A stretch of DNA of 64,000 nt from Eubacteriaceae bacterium (GTDB taxonomy: Bacteria; Bacillota; Clostridia; Lachnospirales; Lachnospiraceae), in assembly GCA_910575665.1 (NCBI GenBank), contig CAJTFB010000017.1, positions 27,171 through 91,170 on the forward strand, written 5' to 3'. Positions 19,259 to 27,193 of this stretch are shown in pieces; within the stretch, counting starts at the first letter, position 1; the number at the start of each line of letters is the position of its first letter. Position numbers and translations under genes: made by a program. A model generated the notes under the pieces. That model was not told the origin of the DNA and did no database searches. It saw nothing but the letters and a program-made list of their open reading frames with translations.

Positions 19259-20308
19259 CTACATAGCCACCCTCCATAGTTCATCTTGGAACATTTCTTC
19301 CGCGCTCCTCCATCCAAACATCTTACGTGGGTACTGGTTCATCCACCGCTCCAGCTTCTTTATATCCCGTCTTGGTACATCATCAAAGCTTCCGCCTTTT
19401 GGATAAAATCTTCTAACCAGTTTGTTATTATTTTCGTTTGATCCACGCTCACTGCTACAATATGGATGACAATAATATATTTTTGTCCGGTTCTTCTTAT
19501 TTCTTCTGGAACGCTCCATCCCCTGCCAGTCTGAAAACTCTGTCCCATTATCAACCGTAATCGTTTTGAACATTGTCCTAAACACTTTTTCCGTGTACTT
19601 TCTTTCCAGTCTATCCATAACACGTACCACTTCCGACATGGTGTGTTCATTTAACGGTTCAATTATTTCTATCCGTGTTTTCCTCTCCGTAAGAACCAGC
19701 AGGGATTTCTTTGATTTGCCCTGTCCTCCAACAACTGTATCCATTTCCCAATTTCCCACCTCATTACGATCCATGACTTCCAGCGGTCGTTCCTCGATAC
19801 TTGTTCCTGCACTCAAACGCTTCCGAACCTTACGCTTTCTTTTTCCTTTTTTCTTGGAACGATAAGGGCAATCCGCCATAGTAAGATTAAGAAATATTCC
19901 ACCTTTAATGTAATTATATAATGTAGTCAGACATATTTTCGTATCAAACTGCAAATTCATTTTCTTTATCATCACAAGAGCAACTGCTGGAGAATTTTTT
20001 TCATCCCCGACTGTCTTCTCCACAAATTTTACAAACTTATAGTCATTCCCAATTTTTAAAGGACGTCCCTTTTTCTTCTTATTTGCATTGGCCTTTTCCT
20101 GTGCCATATCCGGGCTATAAATCTCCCTTTCTGTCCAGTCAGAATTGCGTCTTTTAGTTTTTCCGCGTTTTAACTCCCGATAAATTGTACTGTGATGGAA
20201 TCCGAGCTGATCTGCTATCTCCTTCGGCTTAAGTCCGGCATTATACAATGCTTCGATTCTTAGTCTGTCTTCCCATTTAATCGTTTTATACCTTTTTTCT
20301 GTTTGCAT
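19259..20308 (-). CDS. IS30-family DDE transposase
   Basis: 349 residues, full length. N-terminal HTH (WEDRLRIEALYNAGLKPKEIADQLGFHHSTIYRELKRG), then the catalytic core with Asp190 (NWEMDTVVGG), Asp253 (TVDNGTEFSD) and Glu292 (CSSERGSNENNNKLVRRFYPKGG). All three catalytic residues and the C-terminal family signature are present, so it should be active. It sits at the left tip of the element and is the only recombinase in it. Its HTH resembles the standalone HTH protein at the right tip (53877-54068). Confidence 0.95.
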   Translation of the reverse strand: MQTEKRYKTIKWEDRLRIEALYNAGLKPKEIADQLGFHHSTIYRELKRGKTKRRNSDWTEREIYSPDMAQEKANANKKKKGRPLKIGNDYKFVKFVEKTVGDEKNSPAVALVMIKKMNLQFDTKICLTTLYNYIKGGIFLNLTMADCPYRSKKKGKRKRKVRKRLSAGTSIEERPLEVMDRNEVGNWEMDTVVGGQGKSKKSLLVLTERKTRIEIIEPLNEHTMSEVVRVMDRLERKYTEKVFRTMFKTITVDNGTEFSDWQGMERSRRNKKNRTKIYYCHPYCSSERGSNENNNKLVRRFYPKGGSFDDVPRRDIKKLERWMNQYPRKMFGWRSAEEMFQDELWRVAM

Positions 20309-20339
20309 CCTTCTTGAAATCCTTTCGTAAAAGAATAAA

Positions 20340-20361
20340 GGCGGAGAACCTTCTCTCCGCC
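20340..20361 (-). terminator. Terminator downstream of the CAP-domain gene
   Basis: Minus strand GGCGGAGAGAAGGTTCTCCGCC followed by TTTATT, 25 bp after the stop of the gene ending at 20386. Confidence 0.75.
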
Positions 20362-20385
20362 AAAAAACTGTTATTCCTCGTCTGC

Positions 20386-21459
20386 TTATTTCCTATCACT
20401 GGACAACACAATCTCAATCGGTCCTTCAGAAGCACCTTTAGCTACAAAAGTAACACTGGCTGCTTTTTTATAGCCATCTGGTGCAGAATATTCGTAAACC
20501 TTATAAGCTTTTCCGAGAACAAACTCATCAAACCAAATAAAACAACAAACATTATTTTTAGAAGATTCCCAACTTCTGCATATCTCTTTTCCCATTTCAT
20601 CATGGATTTTAATCAATGACCCCGAAATTCCTTCGCCAGTAGTGGAATCAATTCTCTTTACTCTTAATATTACACTTTTTGTTTTCCAGTTATCTATAAC
20701 TGCTGATGGTCTTCTGCTGAAAATTGCTACCCACGTATTAGTCTTTTCGCTATATGCAATCGCACCACACTGCCAATCGCTACACTTCATATTAAAGGCA
20801 TGAGGTCCAGATTTTTCCCATGCCTCAATTGCTTTCTCTGGTTCACCAGTATTCCAAACTAAATTTTCTGAAAACCAATTCTCATAATGTTCTATAACAT
20901 CTACTCCAAAATGCTCACTGAGTCTTTTGAAAAAATTTTCATGATCATCAAAACCATCTTTTTCCACTCTGTTTTTCGCAATTTCCCATAACTCCTCCGA
21001 CCATTCAAGTTCTTTTTGACCAGCTTTTTTTCTTACTGCATTCTGAAGTTCAAATGCTTTTTTCGCTTTCTGTTTTTCATCCTGTTTCTCCTCCCACACC
21101 TCCATACTGAACCACAGCGTGTTTTTCTTTATCTTACCGGATGCCGTTTTTCTTTTCTCTTTTACAGTAACTAAAACTTCTCCCCTTTTTTTTCCCGTCA
21201 CTTTTACATAATACTTCTTCCCGCCTTTTGCCTTTGCCACCTTCACACTGGCAACCGATTTGTTACTGGTCTTTGCGGTCAGCTTTTTCAATGTTGTTTT
21301 TCCTTTTTTGCGTTTAACTGTATAAATAGTTTTTGTCTGACCCTTTTTTACATCAGGAACAATCCTTATCGTTTTTGCTTCGCTACCAGCCGGACTCGTC
21401 AAAGCCAGAAGTATTCCTGTTACAAACAATAACAAAAAGTTTTTGATAAATGATTTCAT
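20386..21459 (-). CDS. Secreted CAP/SCP-domain protein with Ig-like and Cna-B-like domains
   Basis: 357 residues. Signal peptide (MKSFIKNFLLLFVTGILLALTS), then a lysine-rich Ig-like segment (about 30-120), then a CAP/SCP-like domain (about 140-260): LQNAVRKKAGQKELEWSEEL, ENLVWNTGEPEKAIEAW and CGAIAYSEKTNTWVAIF. The C-terminus looks like a Cna-B/prealbumin fold (VKRIDSTTGEGISGSLIKI ... YKVYEYSAPDGYKKA). No sorting motif is seen. It has its own strong promoter and terminator, so it is a separate cargo gene. The function of CAP proteins in bacteria is poorly known. Confidence 0.75.
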   Translation of the reverse strand: MKSFIKNFLLLFVTGILLALTSPAGSEAKTIRIVPDVKKGQTKTIYTVKRKKGKTTLKKLTAKTSNKSVASVKVAKAKGGKKYYVKVTGKKRGEVLVTVKEKRKTASGKIKKNTLWFSMEVWEEKQDEKQKAKKAFELQNAVRKKAGQKELEWSEELWEIAKNRVEKDGFDDHENFFKRLSEHFGVDVIEHYENWFSENLVWNTGEPEKAIEAWEKSGPHAFNMKCSDWQCGAIAYSEKTNTWVAIFSRRPSAVIDNWKTKSVILRVKRIDSTTGEGISGSLIKIHDEMGKEICRSWESSKNNVCCFIWFDEFVLGKAYKVYEYSAPDGYKKAASVTFVAKGASEGPIEIVLSSDRK

Positions 21460-21490
21460 ATCAATTCCCCCTCACTTATATTATATAATA

Positions 21491-21519
21491 ATTATATAAT
21501 AACCAACATAAATTGTCAA
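21491..21519 (-). promoter_or_regulatory. Consensus promoter of the CAP-domain gene
   Basis: Minus strand TTGACA (21519-21514), 17-bp spacer, TATAAT (21496-21491): a perfect sigma-A match. A second TATAAT lies just downstream. Confidence 0.85.
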
Positions 21520-21550
21520 TAATATCTTATAACTTTTTAAATAATCAGAA

Positions 21551-21581
21551 ACACCCCTGAAGTCAATACTTCATAGGGTGT
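21551..21581 (-). terminator. Terminator downstream of the coiled-coil membrane protein gene
   Basis: Stem ACACCC(C)TGAAGT/ACTTCATAGGGTGT with loop CAAT; on the minus strand it is followed by a T-rich stretch. Confidence 0.75.
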
Positions 21582-21612
21582 CTAATAACTCTAATAACAC
21601 TCATTAATTAAA

Positions 21613-22662
21613 TTATAAAAAAAGAACACTTAAGAACGAAATAGAAATAAATATCAACAAAATAGCATTAATTTTGTAAACAAGTCTTCTTTTACTTGCA
21701 AACAATACATTACATCTTTCTCCTAACGTTATAGTTGCAACGTAAGAAATAAGAAAGTATATCAAATTAAACATAACAAACATAATAACAGTAAAAATGA
21801 GAATAGGTATTAATTCCGTGTCCCAAGCATATTCAAATACCTGTTTTGTAATTGCATTCAACAGATTCATTGGTACAATAGTTGCAAGCAACACAGCAGA
21901 AAAAATAGATAGTACAGAAATCATATTTATTAAAATTTCTTGCTTACTACCTTCTAATTCTTTTGTAATTTCATTTGATCTTTCTGTAGTTTCAGACAGT
22001 CTCTTATCTATATCAGATAAACTCTCATCTAAATCTGATAAACTCTCATCTATAGCAGATAAACTCTCATCATTATTTTTAATCCGTTCTTCTATTTTTC
22101 CTATATCACATTTAGTCTGTTCAAATGCTTCTGTTCTAAATTCATTCACATCATCTTTTAAAGAATCGACTACCCTAGAATAAATCTCTTTTATAGATTT
22201 ATTTACCTCAGTTAAATTATCTACAGAATGTAAATTTTCATAAAATTTTGCTATTCTTCTTATTACATGATAATATTTTTCTCGATAAACACATTGAAAA
22301 ATCTTTTGCTCATTTGTTACATTTGCAAATTGTTTATTGATACAATTCCTTGTTTCACACGAACTAGCAATTTCTTCCCCGAATTTTCCATTTTCTTTGC
22401 ATGTTTCACAAATACAATTTTCATAACTTAAAATTAAGTCATCCAAAACTTCTTTTACAATCTCTTTCGTGCAATTTAATTCTGATTTTCTATGATTTGG
22501 ATTATTAAAATAGTAATGTACAAAAGAATAAACGGTAAACTGCTCCTTTTTAAAATAATCAATAAGTAATTTTTTCACTTTTTCTTTATCCCTTCGAAAT
22601 GCGTCATTACTTAATGGTTTAAGTACTTTGTTTACAAATTCTTTGTATCTTATATCCTCCAT
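21613..22662 (-). CDS. Coiled-coil membrane protein paired with a Panacea-domain protein
   Basis: 349 residues; no family recognised. The N-terminal half is soluble, with a cysteine pair CETCKENG and further Cys residues (CETRNC) near residues 80-110. It is followed by a charged helical stretch with an 11- to 12-residue repeat of the type DESLSDLDESLSDIDKRLSE (about 200-225), likely a coiled coil, then four hydrophobic helices (about 240-262, 280-305, 310-325, 333-349). It starts 23 bp after the Panacea gene, so the two form one operon ending at the terminator at 21551. By analogy with Panacea toxin-antitoxin pairs this would be the toxin or effector, perhaps acting on the membrane. Markedly AT-rich compared with the conjugation genes. 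Confidence 0.6.
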   Translation of the reverse strand: MEDIRYKEFVNKVLKPLSNDAFRRDKEKVKKLLIDYFKKEQFTVYSFVHYYFNNPNHRKSELNCTKEIVKEVLDDLILSYENCICETCKENGKFGEEIASSCETRNCINKQFANVTNEQKIFQCVYREKYYHVIRRIAKFYENLHSVDNLTEVNKSIKEIYSRVVDSLKDDVNEFRTEAFEQTKCDIGKIEERIKNNDESLSAIDESLSDLDESLSDIDKRLSETTERSNEITKELEGSKQEILINMISVLSIFSAVLLATIVPMNLLNAITKQVFEYAWDTELIPILIFTVIMFVMFNLIYFLISYVATITLGERCNVLFASKRRLVYKINAILLIFISISFLSVLFL

Positions 22663-22684
22663 TGTATATTTCTCCTATCACCAA

Positions 22685-23152
22685 TTAAATCATTAAGCGT
22701 AATTCATTGTTAATATAAAAATCAAAAATACTTTTACAGGTAATCACTCCGTTATCAGAAGCAGCATTCCATGGAGCATCCAGATGCGTTGCTATTGATA
22801 AATCATTTCCACTCATAACTTCACATCTTTTACAAACCAAATCAATCAATTCTCTATCTTCAGATTCTATTAATGAAGCATCTCCTATCAATTCTGATTC
22901 ATCCAAACTAATAATTCGATTACCAAATATAGAATAAATATTTTCTATTGTAGGTATAATAGGCCCAAATTCTGCTTTCACTATTTTTCCTATATAACAA
23001 GGTCTTCTTTTTTTTACAATAAAAGCTGCTTGAATATAATATAAAATCTTTTGCAACTTAAAACAATTCATCTCATTTTTACTTAAACAATAGGCCGCAA
23101 CATCTATGACATGATATTTTACTTCGCTCAAATTAATACCTACTCTTTTCAT
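22685..23152 (-). CDS. Panacea/SocA-like (DUF4065) domain protein, putative antitoxin
   Basis: 155 residues. The stretch AAYCLSKNEMNCFKLQKILYYIQAAFIVKKRRPCY...AEFGPIIPTIENIYSIFG matches the Panacea/SocA pattern (Kxk/lQKLlYy.. and the G-P-V/I motif). Published Panacea proteins neutralise many unrelated toxins encoded next to them. Here the partner is the membrane protein downstream. Ribosome site GGAG lies before the ATG, and a perfect palindrome upstream (23191-23217) suggests autoregulation. Confidence 0.75.
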   Translation of the reverse strand: MKRVGINLSEVKYHVIDVAAYCLSKNEMNCFKLQKILYYIQAAFIVKKRRPCYIGKIVKAEFGPIIPTIENIYSIFGNRIISLDESELIGDASLIESEDRELIDLVCKRCEVMSGNDLSIATHLDAPWNAASDNGVITCKSIFDFYINNELRLMI

Positions 23153-23190
23153 TATATACTCCTCATTTTAGTGTTCATAATAATATTATT

Positions 23191-23217
23191 CAAATGGAGT
23201 TGAATTAACTCCATTTG
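23191..23217. promoter_or_regulatory. Perfect palindrome upstream of the Panacea operon
   Basis: CAAATGGAGTT-GAATT-AACTCCATTTG: 11-bp arms, 5-bp centre. It lies about 40 bp upstream of the Panacea start, next to an AT-rich -10-like TAATATTATTAT on the minus strand. It has no T-run, so it is more likely an operator than a terminator. Confidence 0.6.
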
Positions 23218-23327
23218 CTACTTAAAAAATTCCCTCGATGTTAGATTGTATCACAAAAGGAAATAAAATACAATTACTTTTAATCAACATTTATCGACAT
23301 AATTCGACAAACCGCTTATTTCCTATC

Positions 23328-23357
23328 AAAAAAAGCCCCTGGAAGCAATACTTCCAG
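23328..23357 (-). terminator. Terminator of the ParA/ParB operon
   Basis: Stem CTGGAAG-CAATA-CTTCCAG (23339-23357); on the minus strand it ends GGGGC followed by T7. It lies about 40 bp after the stop of the last gene (23396). Confidence 0.88.
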
Positions 23358-23395
23358 AGACCTTGAAAAAGAGTAACTTGATGCAGTCATATGAC

Positions 23396-23761
23396 CTAAT
23401 CTTTTTTCTCGATATTGACACCTGTACTGTCTATGCTGATCAGCAGCACGCAGTAATCAAGCATAACCTGAAAGAACACCTGCGACACATTACATCCCTT
23501 TTCTTCCGCCACAGCTTCCAGCTGCTTTCGCTGTTCATCTTCGATATATACGGTCAGCAGCGCTTTCCTCTCAATGTAAGCCGGGTCGCTGCGCTGGGTA
23601 AGCAGGATCCGGGGATCGATCTTTCTATCGCCCTCCATAAAGTACCGGATCGCCCGTCTGGGAAAAACAACTGTCTTGCTGATCTCTTCCCTCTTTGCAA
23701 GAAAATCCACCAGTTCAAAAACCTCCTGCGATACATAGCCTGAATAAAGTCTTTTTGACAT
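23396..23761 (-). CDS. Small ribbon-helix-helix-like protein, last gene of the par operon
   Basis: 121 residues. The C-terminal part (LLTVYIEDEQRKQLEAVAEEKGCNVSQVFFQVMLDYC) fits a ribbon-helix-helix pattern, and the N-terminal part (LYSGYVSQEVFELVDFLAKREEISKTVVFPRRAIRYF) has a similar strand-helix-helix rhythm, so it may hold two RHH units. It follows parB with a GGTCA palindrome between them. A DNA-binding partner in partition or operon control is likely; not recognised as a named family. Confidence 0.6.
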   Translation of the reverse strand: MSKRLYSGYVSQEVFELVDFLAKREEISKTVVFPRRAIRYFMEGDRKIDPRILLTQRSDPAYIERKALLTVYIEDEQRKQLEAVAEEKGCNVSQVFFQVMLDYCVLLISIDSTGVNIEKKD

Positions 23762-23781
23762 AACATACCTCTTCTTTTCCA

Positions 23782-23799
23782 GAGGTCATTAGTGACCTC
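23782..23799. promoter_or_regulatory. GGTCA palindrome, copy 1
   Basis: GAGGTCA-TTAG-TGACCTC. It forms the stop codon of parB and lies before the next gene. Member of an eight-copy family confined to 23.7-29.1 kb. Confidence 0.75.
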
Positions 23800-24769
23800 C
23801 CAACAAGTTTTCTATCTGCCTTATATAAAAATGATATTTTTCTTCGCTGGATTCGTCAAGTAAAACTTTATTTTCTTTCAGATTTTTAATGATCTCCGCC
23901 GTATCTTCCATAAACATGTCCGACGTAATCTGTCTGGTTTTTGCATTTGCCTTCTTATACTTCTTTACATCGCCGGAATTGATATTCTTACTCTCAGAAT
24001 CCCTGGCAAGGTCAGCCTGTTCTGCTTCATTCAGGCTTTCCACTGCTTTGGCTGCCACACTCACTGACACTTTATTATTCAGAAGCGCATCCTTCAGGGC
24101 ATTACTTCCACGCTTATTTACTCTTTCAAACTTGTTGATCTGCCCCCTGGACAATCCCGTCGTCTTTGTCAGGATATCCCTTGTTGTCTCGCCCTTGATC
24201 TGGATCTTCCCTTCTTCCCCGTCTTCGTCTGAACCGTCAATGTACTCGATCCCTTTTGACCTCAGCTCTTCAATGATGTTTTTCCATTCCTGGATCTCGA
24301 TATACATATCGCCATCCGTGTATTTTCTCGCTTCCTTGTTTGTAATGATAATCGCATATCTCTCCTTGTTTGTCTCGCTTAAAGGCAGCTTGATCAGCTC
24401 TGTGCCACGATCTACACATGGAATCAGGGTATCTTCCGTCCAGCCAGAAACTTCTTTATCCGCAATCAGGCGGTCAATGGCTGCCAGTCTGCGCTCCCCG
24501 CCTAAAAGCAGGTATCTTCCATCCGGCTTCCGGCTTACATGCAAAGGTTCTATCAGTGTGTAGTCGCGGATTGAATTTGCCAGAGAAGTAATGCCTTTTA
24601 TACTGTATTTGTTATTTGGATTTTTATCTATCATGTTCCTCGGAACATTTATGGTTTTTGTCATCACTTGATTTTTCGACACTTCTGACAACAAACCAGC
24701 ACCTACCTGGACTTTCTCTTCCTGATTTTTCGTTACTCCTTTTATAGAATCAACACTAAATTTCCCCAT
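23789..24769 (-). CDS. parB: ParB/KorB-like partition and DNA-binding protein
   Basis: 326 residues. ParB N-terminal domain with INSIRDYTLIEPLHV-like box I (SLANSIRDYTLIEPLHVSRKPDGRYLLLGGERRLAAIDRL) including the GERR motif that binds CTP in the family; central HTH (ETTRDILTKTTGLSRGQINKFERVNKRG); C-terminal helical region. An insertion between the GERR box and the HTH (about residues 110-200) is longer than in chromosomal ParB. It likely binds the dispersed GGTCAYNNRTGACC palindromes and works with ParA, which is encoded upstream in the same operon. Confidence 0.9.
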   Translation of the reverse strand: MGKFSVDSIKGVTKNQEEKVQVGAGLLSEVSKNQVMTKTINVPRNMIDKNPNNKYSIKGITSLANSIRDYTLIEPLHVSRKPDGRYLLLGGERRLAAIDRLIADKEVSGWTEDTLIPCVDRGTELIKLPLSETNKERYAIIITNKEARKYTDGDMYIEIQEWKNIIEELRSKGIEYIDGSDEDGEEGKIQIKGETTRDILTKTTGLSRGQINKFERVNKRGSNALKDALLNNKVSVSVAAKAVESLNEAEQADLARDSESKNINSGDVKKYKKANAKTRQITSDMFMEDTAEIIKNLKENKVLLDESSEEKYHFYIRQIENLLGGH

Positions 24770-24791
24770 ATTCCTCTTCCTTTCTTCTACA

Positions 24792-24805
24792 GGTCATCTG
24801 TGACC
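24792..24805. promoter_or_regulatory. GGTCA palindrome, copy 2
   Basis: GGTCATCTGTGACC between the VapD-like gene and parB. Confidence 0.75.
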
Positions 24806-24825
24806 CTTTCTTTTATCCATGCCTT

Positions 24826-25266
24826 CTAACGATCCAAATTTATTCTTTTAGGCTTTCTGCTTTTTGCTGGTCTTTGCCCTTCTTTCCTCTGTTTATCAAA
24901 AATATCTTTCAGATCCATCTCTTTCTCCAGTCCGTTCTGTGACAGTTCCCCCATATCCTGAAAAACGCCTGTAATATCATGTTCCTCCGAAATCCTGGCA
25001 TAGCTCATTTTTTTCACGCATTCTTTCAGCCACGATTTTTCATCCTGCAATGCTTTTACTGTACGGATGACATCAGATCTATCCTTTTCACTGACCGAAT
25101 GGTACACGGATCCCTGCTCATGCTCATATCCTTCTTTCTTCATAAACGAACGTATCTCATGATAAGCATTCGTGTAGTCATGCCCGCTCGATGGTTCATA
25201 GATATTTTTTAACGCTTGAACGTCCAGATCAAAATAGACGGAAACCCGGCTTTCACTATTTTCCAC
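24826..25266 (-). CDS. VapD-like protein (Cas2-fold endoribonuclease family)
   Basis: 146 residues. Residues about 8-105 follow the VapD pattern: VYFDLDVQALKN, then YTNAYHEIRSFMKKEGYEHEQGSVYHS, then WLKECVKKMSYARISEEHDIT. Known VapD proteins are small ribonucleases with a ferredoxin/Cas2-like fold, often in toxin-antitoxin loci. Here an extra basic tail of about 40 residues is added. The GTG start overlaps the end of the preceding gene, so that gene is its natural partner. Its place between parA and parB points to plasmid addiction or copy control; activity is not shown by sequence. Confidence 0.72.
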   Translation of the reverse strand: MENSESRVSVYFDLDVQALKNIYEPSSGHDYTNAYHEIRSFMKKEGYEHEQGSVYHSVSEKDRSDVIRTVKALQDEKSWLKECVKKMSYARISEEHDITGVFQDMGELSQNGLEKEMDLKDIFDKQRKEGQRPAKSRKPKRINLDR

Positions 25267-25582
25267 TTATGGCACCTGATTTCTGATGTCTGGCATCCCA
25301 TGCCAGCTTCCCGGCTTTTAGGTCTTCCCTGCCTCCTTTGTCGTCATCCATATACCACTCACTGATCAGATCAAAAAACCAGTCCGTTCTTTCCAGCGTG
25401 AGCATGGCAACACCAAACGAAGCCAGTTCTTTGGATGAAGTAATCCCCGTATAACGTCCTTCTCCTGTTTTAATGATCTCCGGTCTGTTGTAAACCTGAT
25501 CCACAAGTGTCATCACTTTATCATAATCCAGATTCTGTTCCTCAACCTTTTTCCGGTCTAATTTTAACATTACTTTAAACAT
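25256..25582 (-). CDS. Small protein coupled to the VapD-like gene
   Basis: 108 residues from the ATG at 25582, chosen because GAGGAAAAGC precedes it. No family recognised. Mixed alpha/beta with ITSSKELASFGVAMLTLERTDWFFDLISEWYMDDD in the middle and a basic tail. It overlaps the VapD-like gene by 11 bp. In known VapXD loci a small antitoxin gene lies just upstream of vapD, so this is a candidate antitoxin by position only. The 225 bp upstream to parA hold no gene. Confidence 0.5.
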   Translation of the reverse strand: MFKVMLKLDRKKVEEQNLDYDKVMTLVDQVYNRPEIIKTGEGRYTGITSSKELASFGVAMLTLERTDWFFDLISEWYMDDDKGGREDLKAGKLAWDARHQKSGAISGK

Positions 25583-25805
25583 GCTTTTCCTCATTTCTAC
25601 TACAATATACTTATGGTTAATATCCCTTACAACCAGTAAGGAATTACCCATCTGCGTGGTGCTTCAGCTCCGTGCTTTTATTACGCATAACCGATGTTAG
25701 CAGCAGGCCATGCTATGGCTTTTCAACGCACAGACACAATACCTGCATAGCGAACATAGTTCGCATTAAATTTATTTTTCACTCTTTGCTGCTTCCAGAC
25801 ATAGA

Positions 25806-25819
25806 GGTCATAAGTGACC
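25806..25819. promoter_or_regulatory. GGTCA palindrome, copy 3
   Basis: GGTCATAAGTGACC, overlapping the parA stop codon. Confidence 0.75.
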
Positions 25820-26641
25820 TTCTGCTTCATTCTGCTTTAAGATATACTCTGTCAGCTCCAGATAATCTTGTGTTACCCTGCTCTTTTTTGTTCCACCGTC
25901 ATAAGCAAGAAGTGGTTTCTGTACGAGACTGCTCTCCTCTACATTCTTGCTCTGGCTGATTGTGACCGGAATGATGTACTCACCAAAGATCTCACTCAGC
26001 AATTCATAAACCGCTTTTGAAACATTTTTCCTTCCATTCCATTGGGTGAAGAACATCCCACCGATCCTTAATCCGGCATCATACTCTAATACCGTCTCAA
26101 ACAGGTTCATGATAATAGATGCACCGAGAAGGCTCCCACCGTCACAGCGCAGAGGTACATAGACTTCATCCGATGCCACCAATCCGTTTATATTGGTAAT
26201 GGATATGGAGGGGCTACTGTCTATTATACAATAGTCATACTCATCTTGTACAGTCCTTAAATGTTTTTTCAGTCGGAACTGCTGCGGTGATGTAACATCC
26301 GCCTTCATCCTCTCCTCGGCTTCTGATAAAGTCAGAAAACTCGGTATCATATCAAGATTCTCATACTCTGTACGGCGGATACATTCGTGGATATCCAATT
26401 CCCGATCCAGCAGCAGATCTTCCACTGACTTCTGCTTTTTCGTACAGGTTCCCCGATAGATACTGTTAAACAGTTCTATAAAATCTACCTCGCCGAACAT
26501 GCACGTACTATTCATCTGCGGATCCAGGTCAATAAGCAACACCCTTTTATTATGTACGGCCGCCAGCATATGTGCCACGGTTGTTACACTGGCTGTTTTT
26601 CCAACCCCGCCTTTGTTGTTTAAAAATAAAATTGTCTTCAT
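25808..26641 (-). CDS. parA: ParA-family partition ATPase
   Basis: 277 residues. Deviant Walker A NNKGGVGKTAS (about 8-18), Walker A' LLIDLDPQMNSTC, Walker B YCIIDSSPSISITNING and the ASDEVYVPLRCDGGSLLGAS segment. No N-terminal HTH, so a type Ib/Soj-like short ParA. Partition ATPase acting with ParB encoded about 1 kb downstream. Its ATG overlaps the stop of the gene before it. Confidence 0.94.
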   Translation of the reverse strand: MKTILFLNNKGGVGKTASVTTVAHMLAAVHNKRVLLIDLDPQMNSTCMFGEVDFIELFNSIYRGTCTKKQKSVEDLLLDRELDIHECIRRTEYENLDMIPSFLTLSEAEERMKADVTSPQQFRLKKHLRTVQDEYDYCIIDSSPSISITNINGLVASDEVYVPLRCDGGSLLGASIIMNLFETVLEYDAGLRIGGMFFTQWNGRKNVSKAVYELLSEIFGEYIIPVTISQSKNVEESSLVQKPLLAYDGGTKKSRVTQDYLELTEYILKQNEAEGHL

Positions 26642-27042
26642 TTGTCTTCCCCTTCCTGTATCATTACATACCTAAAATTCTTTACATCAACATTACTCAT
26701 ATATTCCTCTGCCTGCTTCTGGTTTTCAAATCTGATCCCGGTATCTTCCCAATCGCCGTCCTCCGCATCTACACAATGTAAAAGCTTTGCCGGCTTATCT
26801 TTAATAAATTCGCTGTAAAACCAATCTTCCACTGGAGTACCGTATTCATCGTATTGCTTTGTTGTATGCCCTATTATATTCAGTTGTGGCAACGCACCAT
26901 GAAAAGATACATTTCCAGAATATTTGATTCCGTTTACTTCAAATTTTACAAACCATAAACCGCATTGTTCCGGATTTCTTATAAGTTCTCGTTTAAATCC
27001 ATAATACTTCTCAATTGCAGCCAGTAATTCTTCTTTTTCCAT
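26638..27042 (-). CDS. Unknown protein, first gene of the par operon
   Basis: 134 residues from the ATG at 27042, with AAAGGAGT upstream. Not recognised. Starts EELLAAIEKYYGFKRELIRNPEQCGLWFVKFEVNGIKYSG and looks like a small soluble alpha/beta protein, acidic at its centre (DAEDGDWEDTGIRF). It overlaps parA by ATGA, so it is translated with it. Confidence 0.55.
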   Translation of the reverse strand: MEKEELLAAIEKYYGFKRELIRNPEQCGLWFVKFEVNGIKYSGNVSFHGALPQLNIIGHTTKQYDEYGTPVEDWFYSEFIKDKPAKLLHCVDAEDGDWEDTGIRFENQKQAEEYMSNVDVKNFRYVMIQEGEDK

Positions 27043-27113
27043 CACTTTTACTCCTTTCCTGTATTCCAGCCAGATAGTCTTTCGGATTACAAACGGGCTT
27101 TTATCTCTACGCT

Positions 27114-27147
27114 ATTTATTATATAGCAATTATATAATAAATGTCAA
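27114..27147 (-). promoter_or_regulatory. Strong promoter and operator of the par operon
   Basis: Minus strand TTGACA (27147-27142), 18-bp spacer, TATAAT (27123-27118). The spacer and -10 lie within a perfect inverted repeat ATTTATTATATA-GCAAT-TATATAATAAAT (27114-27142), a likely repressor site. It drives the gene ending at 26638, then parA, the VapD pair and parB. Confidence 0.8.
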
Positions 27148-27193
27148 TGCAAATCTGCCATCTTTTTTGACAAATTGCAATTTTAAAGATACA

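Larger units (their letters stand above)
19219..20375 (-). mobile_element. Possible IS30-family insertion sequence boundaries
   Basis: Weak inverted ends TTAACCAGTTTTTC (19219-19232) and the complement of AAAAAACTGTTATT (20362-20375) would give an IS of about 1.16 kb, a usual IS30-family size. The match needs one gap and two mismatches, so these ends are tentative; the transposase may instead serve the whole 35-kb element. Confidence 0.3.

Noticed and set aside
21600..22200. Plus-strand open frame antisense to the coiled-coil gene
   Set aside because: It is the mirror of the DESLS repeat and has no ribosome site.
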